Positions 22,045-31,814 of a stretch of DNA of 64,000 nt are shown piece by piece. Every line of letters begins with the position of its first letter. Position 1 is the stretch's first letter. The position numbers and the translations under genes are program-made. The DNA lies in NCBI GenBank assembly GCA_947311845.1, contig CAMZMU010000081.1, positions 322,320 to 386,319 on the forward strand, in the 5' to 3' direction. The DNA comes from Poa pratensis. Lineage: Eukaryota; Streptophyta; Magnoliopsida; Poales; Poaceae. Under the pieces are notes generated by a model that was not told the DNA's origin, did no database searches, and saw nothing but the letters and a program-made list of their open reading frames with translations.

Positions 22045-25000
22045 ACAAAATTGCTCATTTGTCTTGAAAGCTATTAATGTTCGTTCCTGATAAGTTTCTG
22101 AGAACATTTTTTTTATAAAAAATTCTTATTGCAAGTTTATTTTTTTCTGGTAACTAGGTCACATATGTTGACGCTACGCGAAGGTTTTCCATTATTTTAA
22201 TTTTTTTAATTCCGTGTGCTCATTTGAAAATCTAGTCGAATTCGTGGCCGTGACCGTTTGTGTCTAGTGGTTGAATCATGAGAATATTTTGGCGTATCTC
22301 TGATGAAATGGATACTTGTGAACCCAAAAATGAATTTTACAAAAAATAACGGGTAAGCTATGTGGTGGTTGCAGTTCAAAATGTAGCGGTTTTCAGCTGA
22401 ATCGGCAGAGTACCGTTTAAATGGGCATAAATAGGTAAATAGCTCAGAAATGCATGCTCTTGGGTGAATGTACATTGAATGATGTCTACTTTGTGACAAA
22501 CATGTATCGGTGCCATTTTGGACGACACTCTCGGTAGCCGCTTCACAAAAAACGCTATTTTAAGCACTTGAAAAATGAAAAATGGTTTTTTTTTGTTAAA
22601 CATGTCGAAAACTTTGTTCGGCAACATTGTTTGACATCCCATAATGAACACATGTGCCAAATTGGGACACATTTGAACAAACTATGTCATGAAAATGGCC
22701 AAAACATTGCTCCTTTGTCTTGAAAGCTATGAATGTTCGTTCGTGATAGCAAGTTTCTGAGAACACTTTTTCTATAAGAAATTCTTATTGCAAGTTTATA
22801 TTTTTTTCTCGTAAGTAGGTCACATATGTTGACGCTACGCGAAGGTTTTCCATTATTTTGAATTTTTTTGAATTTCGTGTGCTCATTTGAAAATCTAGTC
22901 GAATTCGTGGCCGTGACCGTTTGTGTCTAGTGGTTGAATCATGTGAATATTTTGGCGTATCTCTGATGAAATGGATACTTGTGAACCCAAAAATGAATTT
23001 AGCAAAAAATAACGGGCAAGCTATGTGGTGGTTGCAGTTCAAAATGTAGCGGTTTTCAGCTGAATCGGCAGAGTACCGTTTAAATGGGCGTAAATAGGTA
23101 AATAGCTCGAAAATGCATGCCTTTGGGTGAATGTACATTGAATGATGTCTACTTTGTGACAAACATGTATCGGTGCCATTTTGGACGATACTCTCGGTAG
23201 CCGCTTCACAAAAAACGCTATTTTAAGCACTTGAAAAATGAAAAATGGTTTCTTTGTGAAACATGTCGAAAACTTTGTTCGGCAACATAGTTTGCCATCC
23301 CATACTGAACACATGTGCCAAATTGGGACACATTTGGATAAACTATGTCATGAAAGTGGCCAAAACATTGCTCCTTTTGTCTTGAAAGCTATGAATGTTC
23401 GTTCGTGATAGCAAGTTTCTGAGAACAATTTTTCTATAAAAAATTCTTATTGCAAGTTTATATTTTTTTCTCGTAACTAGGTCACATATGTTGATGCTAC
23501 ACGAAGGTTTTCCATTATTTTGATTTTTTTTGAATTTCGTGTGCTCATTTGAAAATCTAGTCGAATTCGTGGTCGTGACCGTTTATGTCTAGTGGTTGAA
23601 TCATGTGAATAGTTTGGCGTATCTCTGATGAAATGGATACTTGTGAACCCAAAAATGAATATTACAAAAAATAATGGGCAAGCTATGTGGTGGTTGCAGT
23701 TCAAAATGTAGCGGTTTTCAGCTGAATCGGCAGAGTACCGTTTAAATGGGCGTAAATAGGTAAATAGCTCGGAAATGCATGCCTTTGGGTGAATGTTCAT
23801 TGAATGATGTCTACTTTGTGACAAACATGTATCGGTGCCATTTTGGACGACACTCTCGGTAGCCGCTTCACAAAAAACGTTATTTTAAGCACTTGAAAAA
23901 TAAAAAATGGTTTTTTTTGTTAAACATGTCAGAAACTTTGTTCGACAACATTGTTTGCCATCCCATAATGAACACATGTGCCAAATTGGGACACATTTGA
24001 ACAAACTATGTCATGAAAATGGCCAAAACATTGCTCCTTTGTCTTGAAAGCTATGAATGTTCATTCGTGATAGCAAGTTTCTGAGAACACTTTTTCTATA
24101 AAAAATTCTTATTGCAAGTTTATATTTTTTTCTCGTAAGTAGGTCACATATGTTGACGCTACGCGAAGGTTTTCCATTATTTTGATTTTTTTTGAATTTC
24201 GTGTGCTCATTTGAAAATCTAGTCGAATTCATGGCCGTGACCGTTTGTGTCTAGTGGTTGAATCATGTGAATATTTTGGCGTATCTCTGATGAAATGGAT
24301 ACTTGTGAACCCAAAAATGAATTTTACAAAAAATAACGGGCAAGCTATGTGGTGGTTGCAGTTCAAAATGTAGCGGTTTTTAGCTGAATCGGCAGAGTAC
24401 CGTTTAAATGGGCGTAAATAGGTAAATAGCTCGAAAATGCATGCCTTTGGGTGAATGTACATTGAATGATGTCTACTTTGTGACAAACATGTATCGGTGC
24501 CATTTTGGACGACACTCTCGGTAGCCGCTTCACAAAAAACGCTATTTTAAGCACTTGAAAAATGAAAAGTGGTTTTTTTTTTTTATGAAACATGTCGAAA
24601 ACTTTGTTCGGCAACATTGTTTGCCATCCCATAATGAACACATGTGCCAAATTGGGACACATTTGGATAAACTATGTTATAAAAGTGGCCAAAACATTGC
24701 TCCTTTATCTTGAAAGTTATGAATGTTCGTTCGTGATAGCAAGTTTCTGATAACACTTTTTCTATAAAACTTTCTTATTGCAAGTTTATATTTTTTTCTC
24801 GTAACTAGGTCACATATGTTGATGCTACGCGAAGGTTTTCCATTATTTTGATTTTTTTGAATTTCGTGTGCTCATTTGAAAATCTAGTTGAATTCGTGGC
24901 AGTGACCGTTTGTGTCTAGTGGCTGAATCATGTGAATATTTTGGCATATCTCTGATAAAATGGATACTTGTGAACCTAAAAATGAAATTTAGGAAAAATA

Positions 25001-25065
25001 ACGGGCAAGCTATGTGGTGGTTGCAGTTCAAAATGTAGCGGTTTTCAGTTGAATTATGAACGGTC
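22045..25065. repeat. Tandem array of ~660-bp units in CACTA-2
   Basis: Marker blocks such as GTTGACGCTACGCGAAGG recur near 22169, 22827, 23490, 24150 and 24810, giving a period of about 660 bp and 4.5 copies. Each unit also repeats GTGACCGTTTGTGTCTAGTGG, a GTTGCAGTTCAAAATGTAGC block and GGTAGCCGCTTCACAAAAAA. Units are about 95% alike by eye. Frames of about 97 codons recur in each unit on the minus strand, but they are broken differently from copy to copy. The same unit occurs twice, reversed, in CACTA-3 at 37105-38430. Confidence 0.9.
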
Positions 25066-25569
25066 ATGCGGTCAATTATGAACGTATTTTGAAACGACAT
25101 AAGAATTTTTAAAAATCTTGACATAATTTTAATACCCAAATTTTAGAAGTGGATGTTGGAATTTCATCATGGAATAATTTTAAAACATTTAATTTGTTTT
25201 ATCTTGCATTTAAATTTAAACCTCAAAAACCATATGTAAAGCAATATACAAGGTTAGTGGTATTTTGTTAAATTTAATTTTGCTAAGACCAGTCAATATT
25301 AGTCTATAATTACAGAGTACATCTTTACAAAATTTTCAAAATTTATTTGGTTGAAGTTGGAGTTCAAAATCAAAAGTAATAAAAGAAAACATAAAAGAAA
25401 ATAAAAAGACACAAAAAAACCCAGCCGAGCCGGCCCATAACCTTACCGAACCGGCCCAAGCCTTTTTTTTGACAAGACCGGCCTAAGCCTTGTTCCGAGT
25501 GCAGATCAACGTTACACTACAAATAGACTAGCGTCTAGTTAGCATCATATACGGGAGCACATCACGGTG

Positions 25570-25632
25570 GTAGAGACCAACTGTGGGAAATGCTAGGTCC
25601 TGGGTTCGAATCCCCGCGCTGCACCCATTTTT
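25570..25632 (+). ncRNA. tRNA-like unit with Pol III terminator in CACTA-2
   Basis: A box-like GGTGGTAGAGACC, a consensus B box GGTTCGAATCC at 25603-25613 with flanking complementary bases, then CACCCATTTTT: a T5 run about 15 nt past the B box. Two similar units lie in CACTA-3. It does not fold into a full cloverleaf by inspection, so it is tRNA-derived or tRNA-like rather than a tRNA gene. Confidence 0.5.
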
Positions 25633-25644
25633 GCTGATTATATA

Positions 25645-26175
25645 TGACAATGTCAGGCGGGGCCGCGGGGTGAGATCGGGCCCACATGTCAGTGGCGTGT
25701 GGCAGTGGCGGGTGGGACCCGCGTGTCAGGTAGGATGGGACCCACGTGTCAGGCGGGGCCGTGGGGTGAGATCGGGCCCACATGTCAGTGGCGGGTGGGA
25801 CCCACGTGTCAGGTAGGGTGGGTGCGGGACCCATGACAGGTATAGTGGGACCCACATGGCAGTGGCGGGTGGGACCCGCGTGTCAGTGGCGGGTGGGACC
25901 CACATGTCAGGTAGGGTGGGTGCGGGACCCATGACAGGTATAGTGGGACCCACATGGCAGTGGCGGGTGGGACCCGCGTGTCAGGTAGGATGGGCGTGGG
26001 ACCCACATGTCAGGTAGGATGGGTGCGGGACCCACGTGCCACTGCCGGACCCACATGTCATGTATGTGCTGATGGTCCCACATGTCAGCGCTAGGTGAGG
26101 GCGGGTCCCACCGGTCAGGTTAGTGAGTGCTAGTGCTGACAAATGGGTCCTACATGTCAAAGTGACACATAAGCG
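25645..26175. repeat. GGGACCCAC(A/G)TGTCAG tandem array
   Basis: Many copies of GTGGGACCCACATGTCAG and variants (GGGACCCGCGTGTCAG, GGGACCCATGACAGG), in places arranged in higher-order units of about 90-120 bp. The complement of this motif fills 30890-31275 at the left end of CACTA-3. It is a subterminal repeat of these CACTA families. Confidence 0.8.
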
Positions 26176-26304
26176 AAAATATCACTGACACGTAGGCGAG
26201 ACTGCTGAGTTGGTTGTCAAATCATACTGACACATAAGCGAAAATGACAAATAAGCAAAGACACGTAGACCGGGACTGCTGAGTTGGCTATCTAGTAGTG
26301 CGAA

Positions 26305-26541
26305 TGACCATTTAAATTGGTCATAGCGGTCTAGAAAAAAGGCAAAAAGCCAGTGCTGTCTGGGTTATGACCAATTCATATAAGGAGGCAATGACCTTTT
26401 TGACAAAATTGGTCATAATATTTTCGAGCTTTTACTCTCAAAGTTAGCGTATGACCAACTGGATCCAAATGGTCATAGATCTATGACCAATATTTTGAGG
26501 GTCACTATAAAAGGTCATAGGATAGCATATTTCTTGTAGTG
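26305..26541. repeat. Right subterminal GGTCA/TGACC array of CACTA-2
   Basis: TGACCATTTAAATTGGTCAT, TATGACCAATT, GGTCATAATA and similar motifs in both orientations run up to the right terminus. Confidence 0.7.
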
Positions 26542-26544
26542 ACG

Positions 26545-27418
26545 GACGAAATCAACCGGTAACAAATCCCCAAGGGCAGCCCCCGATTCTCAAACTCCGA
26601 GCAACCTTACTCTTAGGATTGTTTCTCTTATTGGTCAACCCCAACCAATCCAATCTAGTCACTCAAAGAGGAAAGATTAGCAAGTAGTCTCAACTACAAG
26701 AAGAAGCCTTGGTATATACTAGAGGGATCTTCTCCACAAGGGGAGGTCTTGATTCATCTCCACATGGGGAGGCCTTGATTCATCTCCATAGGAGGCAACA
26801 CCAACAAGGGGTGGAAAGGAGCTAAGCTCAACTCAAGTCTAATCTCAGTCTAACCCTAGATCTGAAGTGGGAGGCGTCTATTTATAGTCTTGGTACGAAA
26901 AAGAGATGGACGGCTAAGATTACATGACTCATCGGTCAAGATGGCGCGCAGGCCACAACTGCCGGTAGTACCAGGCGCCGTCCGGTAGTACTGTCCAATC
27001 GGTAGTATCGGACGGGGCCGGTAGTACCGACGAAAATGTCGCGAGGTACCGAAGCGTTCCGGCTAACTTAGCAGTTCCGCAGCGTCGGGTCCGGTACTAC
27101 CGCCCGTGTAGTTGCGCCGGCTTCAGTGTTGTTGGGCGGTAGTACCGGGCTCCGTGCGGTAGTACCGCCAGTGGGCCTGAACTCCCCCCTTCTTCTCCAT
27201 TCTCTTGTCTTGCTCCTTGTCCATCTTCTTCACCTCCTCGAGCATCGTCATGTGACATGTACCTGAGCACACACAAGACGTTGGAATGAAGTAGCAAGCC
27301 ATTCAAAGGAGTATCAAGATCACACACAGATAGGAGCGAGTTCACCTTCTCATGGAGAGCTTTGACTCTAGCTCTAGTCATTGGTCCACTTGTGTCACTT
27401 GTGGTATCTTGGGCTGCA
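26545..27418 (-). repeat. 3' LTR of element B, right piece
   Basis: Continuation of the LTR after CACTA-2, ending CTTGGGCTGCA at 27418. It shares blocks such as TCTTCTCCACAAGGGGAGG and CTATTTATAGTCTTGG with the LTR of A. Between 26960 and 27175 there are about seven copies of the near-palindrome CGGTAGTACCG. On the minus strand a TATA-like CTATAAATAG lies near 26883. Confidence 0.8.
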
Positions 27419-29368
27419 TCATCTCCCCCCTCTTGGGAAAGAGTCGCCCTCGACTCTTATTCTTCCTCATCACTTGGGTAGCCATGAAATGGTGATAAGT
27501 CGGTGACGTTGAAGGTGTCATGGACTAGGTACTTGGACTTGGGGATGTCAATCTTGTATGCGTTGTCGTTGATGCGCTTGAGGACCTTGAATGGACCATC
27601 TCCTCTTGGTGCTAGCTTGGACTTGCGCTCATCGGGGAAACGGTCCTTGTGAAGATGCAGCCACACTAGGTCACCTTCTTGGAAGATCATGGGTTTCTTG
27701 TTCTTGTTCATCTTGGTGGCATGCTTGGTGTAGTGGCTCTCAAGTCTTTCTCTAGTGTTGTCATGAAGGTTCTTGATGTAGGCAATCCGCTTGTTGAAGT
27801 CCATGTTGACGCGCTCTTGAAGAGGTAGCGGTAGAATGTCGATGGCGGTCTTGGGGTTGAATCCGTAGACGATATCGAATGGACTCCTCCTTGTTGCTTG
27901 ATGTTGGGCGCGGTTGTAGGCGAACTCGGTGTGTGGGATGCACTCCTCCCAATTCTTCAAGTTAGGCTTGATCAACATGCGGAGAAGGATGGACAAGCTT
28001 CGATTTACCACTTCGGTTTGGCCATCCGTCTGAGGGTGGAAGGCTGTGGAGAAGAGCTGCTTGATTCCCAACTTGGCCATCAATGTCTTCCAAAAGTAGG
28101 TCACAAACTTGACGTCACGGTCGGAGACAATGGAACTTGGCACTCCATGAAGGCGGACGATTTCCCTAAAGAACAAAGAGGCAACATGTGAAGCATCGTC
28201 GGTCTTATTGCAAGGAATGAAATGTGCCATCTTAGAAAATCTATCCACCACCACAAAGATTGAATCCTTGTTTGTCTTGGTGCGTGGTAGTCCTAGCACA
28301 AAGTCCATAGATATATCCGACCACGGTGCATAAGGAGTGGGCAAAGGTGTGTATATAGACCATGAGAGTTTAGAGATGACTTAGCTTTGAGACATGTAGA
28401 ACATCGGCGCACTAGGCGTTCCACATCACGCTTCATTCTTGGCCAATAGTAGTTGGTTGCGAGCATGGCGTAGGTCTTGTCACGGCCAAAGTGTCCCATG
28501 AGTGATCCTCCATGTGATTCCTTCAAAAGGAGCAAACGAAGCGAAGACTCGGGAATGCAAAGTTTGTTAGCCTTAAACAAGAAACCTTTATGCAAATAGA
28601 AATCATCAACTCCTTTGTTTTCGGAACACTTGGCAAAGATGTCGCCAAAGAAAGCGTCGGTAGCATAAAGCTCCTTGATCTCATCCAAACCCAAAACACA
28701 AATGTCAAGACGGATAAGTGGGTTGGCCTTGCGAGAAAGAGCATCCGCAACCACATTGTCTTTACCTTTCTTGTATTTGATGACAAAGGTGAAAGACTCA
28801 ATGAACTCAACCCACTTTGCTTGTCTTTTGTTCAAAGTAGTTTGACTTTTCAAATATTTCAAAGACTCATGATCGGAATGGATGACAAATTCCTTAGGAC
28901 GAAGGTAATGTTGCCACACATCCAAAACACAAATCAAAGCAAATAATTCCTTGTCATAAATGGGGTAGTTCAAACGTGCACCATCTAATTTCTCGCCATG
29001 GTATGTGATGGGTCTACCATTTTGCATGAGAACACCTCCAATGCCCAAACCACTTGCATTGCATTCAATCTCAAAGGTTTTCGAAAAGTCGGGTAGGGCA
29101 AGGTGTGGAGCTTGGGTTAACAATCTCTTGAGCTCATTAAAAGCAAAATCTTGTTCTTTGCCCCAAATGAATGGTACATTCTTCTTTGTAAGTTCATGTA
29201 GGGGGCAAGCAATGGTTAAAAATTCTCAATAAAGCGGCGGTAAAATCCGGCAAAGCCCATGAAACGTATCAACTCGGCAAGGGACATAGGAAAAGGCCAA
29301 GACCGAATTGTTTCTATTTTGGAGTCATCCACTTCAATGCCTTTGGAAAAGACAACAAATCCCAAGAT
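27097..29368 (-). pseudogene. pol: pol remnant of element B: RT end, RNase H, integrase
   Basis: Read from 29368: the end of RT (FVVFSKGIEVDDSKI, GFAGFYRRFI), then a stop near 29228 and a frameshift near 29140. RNase H follows ([42 protein letters not shown]). The integrase has its H-H-C-C zinc motif ([12 protein letters not shown]...CSTCLKAK), a frameshift near 28345, and a core with the three acidic residues in [16 protein letters not shown] and TEVVNRS. A GPF/Y-like module ([19 protein letters not shown]) follows. After PSDEEE and a TAA at 27457 the same frame goes on across the PPT into the LTR as TRARVKALHEKVNSLL to 27097. No chromodomain is seen. RNase H and the zinc motif look intact, but the frame is dead. 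Confidence 0.85.
27419..27440 (-). other. Polypurine tract of element B
   Basis: Minus strand CTTTCCCAAGAGGGGGGAGA then TGA before the LTR start TGCAGCCC. The layout matches that of A (2981) and C (30269). Confidence 0.75.
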
Positions 29369-30268
29369 GATAAGGGGTGGCCCGATCTTCTCAGTGAGCT
29401 GCGAGTCGATGGATGATGGTGGAAGATAACTTGCGAGAATCCGACGAACTCTCCGGCTGCTCCCCTGTTGCTAATGCAACAGCTATTCAACCCAATGGAT
29501 ATTCGCGACGCCTCACACCGGTGTAACGTAGCCGCCGACCACGAAGCGGTTTCTGCAATCTACTAATTCCCAATGGAACAACAGATCACACTCAAACTTT
29601 GGTAGCAAGAACCTCCAGATCGCAACAAAGTGGAGGGGTTGAATCCCTGATTGCAACAAAGAGGAATTCTGATAGATGAATGCTTAGCAATCCAATCTAG
29701 GGTTTATCTTAAACGTGGTCTAACTCCTTTGAGGCGCAGCCCTTGGCTATATAAAGGGGCTAGCCGAACTAGGACTTAATTCGGACCTGGACTCGAACTC
29801 GGTTCGACTCAAACTGATACAAACCGACCCATGGTGGGTTCGGCCTAACATGGCACGCAGGCCTAACTCGTGTGGTGCACCTTAGATGTATAAACACGGC
29901 ATCATTGGCTGTCCTAGTGCGCCACCTCGATGGTCTTCAAGCGTGGCTGATTTCCTTGACGTTCCCCTGTGCGCCTGCCTCCCTCTCCTCCCTCGTGCAC
30001 TTGCCGATATTGGAAATTAGTGAATGTTCTTCTCCTTGCTGTAGCTCCTCGCCTCCTCCAATGCTTGTGTTATTAATAAACCTGATCATACATAAATGCA
30101 TAGACTTAGGCAGTATAAAATTCTCATCAACACAAACATCATATTCAACTAAGAGTGAGTTCACCTGTTGCTTAAGTAACTTGGTTCTAGCTCTTGTCAT
30201 TGGTCCAATCCTCTCTTCATTAGCTTTGTCTTGTACAGCAACATCAACAATAGGAGAAGATGTCCTCA
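29369..30268 (-). repeat. 3' LTR of element C (900 bp)
   Basis: Starts TGATAAGGGGTGGCCCGATC and ends GATGTCCTCA on the plus strand. The minus-strand PPT (AAGGGG...GGATGA) lies next to it at 30269. A minus-strand TATA box (CCTTTATATAGCC) lies near 29750. The start of the LTR on the minus strand codes the pol C-terminus (GPMTRARTKLLKQQVNSLL...LCMIRF), homologous to the B LTR. Confidence 0.8.
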
Positions 30269-30657
30269 TCATCCTCCCCCCCCCCTTGAAAAGGCGTACC
30301 CCGCAATGGTGGCAAACCCGCGGGCACTTCCTCCAAAAAACGTCACCAAATTCATGCAAAACATCAGAAACACCAATAGAGATAGGGGTCATGTCGTTAG
30401 AAACAAGAATTTCCCCCTTGCACATAAGCACAATGGGTACTAGAGTGGGATCCTCACGAAACTCTCTCAAATCAGATTTGGTGGCTAACATTGTATATTT
30501 CTTCTCTCCCTCACTTTTCTTTTTACCACTCGAATTTGGCTGGTGGCTCTCACTCACCGAAGGTGGAGTCTCTCTACTATCTAATCTCTCACGCTCATCC
30601 TCACGGTGAACCTCAACTTTTTGACGAGAATCATTTACAATATCTTGCGGTGTCAAA
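30269..30657 (-). pseudogene. pol: RT N-terminus fused to the pol C-terminus in element C
   Basis: Reads from the CACTA-3 insertion site: TPQDIVNDSRQKVEVHRED, a Ser/Glu/Lys-rich linker, MLATKSDLREF, then DVLHEFGDVF, the usual RT N-terminal motif. A one-base shift follows, after which the frame codes EEVPAGLPPLRG. This passes straight into TPFQGGGGDDED, the motif before the LTR. Everything between (RT palm with its DD motif, RNase H, IN zinc motif and core) is missing. The deletion join lies near 30295. The remnant cannot supply polymerase or integrase. Confidence 0.75.
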
Positions 30658-30860
30658 CACTACAAGAAATATGTCAACTAGTGACCTTCTGTCAGTGACT
30701 TTAGAAAAATTAGTCATAAATCTATGACCATTTTGAATCCATTGGTCATGAGCTAGTTGGAAGGGTTAAACCCCCTAAAATGAATGACCTTTTCTGTCAA
30801 AAAGGTCATGGGCTTTTTTAGACAAGATGGTCATAAGCGGGTGGGACCCTTTGTCAGTGA
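30658..30860. repeat. Left subterminal TGACC/GGTCA array of CACTA-3
   Basis: AGTGACC, GTCAGTGAC, TAGTCATAAATCTATGACC and further TGACC/GGTCAT motifs in both orientations. The pattern is like the ends of CACTA-2. Confidence 0.7.
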
Positions 30861-30889
30861 ACTATTCTGACTGATAGGACCCGCCTCAC

Positions 30890-31275
30890 TTTCACCTGCC
30901 ACGTGGGTCCCGCCTCCACACCCCTGCCACGTAGGAACAGCCCCACACCCCTGCCACGTAGGAACAGCCCCCACACACCCAACTGCCATGTGGGACTAGC
31001 CACACACAACTCCTCACAGCCACCGCCATGTGGGTCCCGCCTCACCTCCACTGCCATGTGGGTCCCGACTCCGCATTACGCCACGTAGGTCACGACCCCA
31101 CTGCCATACCGCCACGTAGGTCCTGACCCCACACCACCGCCACGTAGGAACCACCCACACCCAACTCCCCACACCCACCGCCATGTGGGACCCGCCCCAC
31201 GTCCACCTGGCATGTGGGTCCAGCCTCCGCACCAGCCCCACGCCACCGCGATGTGGGTCCCGCTCCCACACCAAC
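30890..31275. repeat. CCACGTGGGTCCC / CCACGTAGGAAC array in CACTA-3
   Basis: Repeated CTGCCACGTAGGAACAGCCC, CCGCCATGTGGGTCCCG and variants. It is the complement of the GGGACCCACATGTCAG repeats at the right end of CACTA-2, at a comparable distance from the terminus. Confidence 0.75.
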
Positions 31276-31303
31276 CGCCATGTGGAATAATTCTCAAAAA
31301 TTG

Positions 31304-31380
31304 TTGCGCGAGCGGGGGGCTCGAACCCGCGACCGAGTGCTCTCCATGTTTGATTTGTACCACTAGGCTATAGAAGTTCT
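31304..31380 (-). ncRNA. tRNA-like unit with Pol III terminator, left part of CACTA-3
   Basis: On the minus strand: A box TAGCCTAGTGG near 31368, consensus-like B box GGTTCGAGCCC near 31322 within complementary GCGGG/CCCGC, then AACAATTTTTG, a T5 run. Position and direction relative to the nearest CACTA terminus are the same as for the unit in CACTA-2 at 25570. Probably a shared, tRNA-derived component. Confidence 0.5.
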
Positions 31381-31814
31381 GTTGGCATAAACGACATGGT
31401 GCTCTATCTATACTACTAGAGCTATGTGGGTTAAGACACAGGGGCATAGCCGCACAGGGCACGCTCCAACAGGACTTGGCAGAAATTCCCCGTGTTAGCT
31501 GGTGCCGCGGAGGGGGCGGTGCTGCGGTGGGCACCGGAGGGAGCGGCTAGGGCGGTGGGCGCCGGAGGGAGCGGCTAGGGCGGTGGGCGCCGGAGGAGGC
31601 ATCTAGGGCGGCGGTGACCGGAGGATGGGGCTAGGGCGCGAGTTACCGGAGGAGGCGGCTGGGGCTGGGGCGGCGGTGACCGCGGAGGGGAGGGTGACCG
31701 GAGGTCTGCCGTGAACGGAGGAAAGGGCTGGGTGCTGGGGCGACGGTGACCGGCGCCCTCAGCCACAACAGCGACTTCGCCCCCGTCAGCGACGAGATCC
31801 CGCCTCGGTTCTCG
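31381..31814. other. GC-rich stretch before the TNP2-like gene
   Basis: 31500-31740 has imperfect copies of GGCGGTGGGCGCCGGAGG and GGAGCGGCTAGGGCGG. This is likely promoter/5' UTR DNA of the transposase gene. No separate gene is supported. Confidence 0.5.

Larger units (their letters stand above)
19083..26541. mobile_element. CACTA-2: non-autonomous CACTA transposon
   Basis: Identical inverted ends CACTACAAGAAATATGCTAT plus CCTATGACC at both termini, with TSD ACG at 19080-19082 and 26542-26544. It is 7,459 bp long and has no transposase coding. Both ends are full of TGACC/GGTCA motifs. The left end has GGGC(C/T)-rich repeats like the right end of CACTA-3, and the right end has GGGACCCAC repeats like the left end of CACTA-3. 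CACTA-2 is therefore a relative of CACTA-3 lying in the opposite orientation. Confidence 0.93.
18956..29368 (-). mobile_element. Element B: CRM-like Gypsy retrotransposon, 3' half
   Basis: 3' LTR at 18956-27418 (split by CACTA-2), PPT at 27419-27440, then integrase, RNase H and the end of RT up to 29368, where element C is inserted in the RT frame. It lies on the minus strand inside element A. The pol C-terminal frame reads on across the PPT into the LTR (TRARVKALHEKVNSLL), a known trait of CRM-type chromoviruses. Clade assignment is inferred. Confidence 0.75.

Noticed and set aside
22206..25139. The ~97-codon frames that recur in each 660-bp unit as a gene family
   Set aside because: They follow the DNA repeat, differ in start and stop between units, and show no domain. 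The repeat alone explains them.
25562..26006. Proline-rich frames (GPTIPVMGPAP...)
   Set aside because: They come from the GGGACCCAC repeats of the CACTA-2 subterminal region.
2001..27418. LTRs of A and B as the two LTRs of a single element
   Set aside because: They diverge far too much in the middle, neither has a PBS on the expected side, and both have a PPT, so both are 3' LTRs of different elements.
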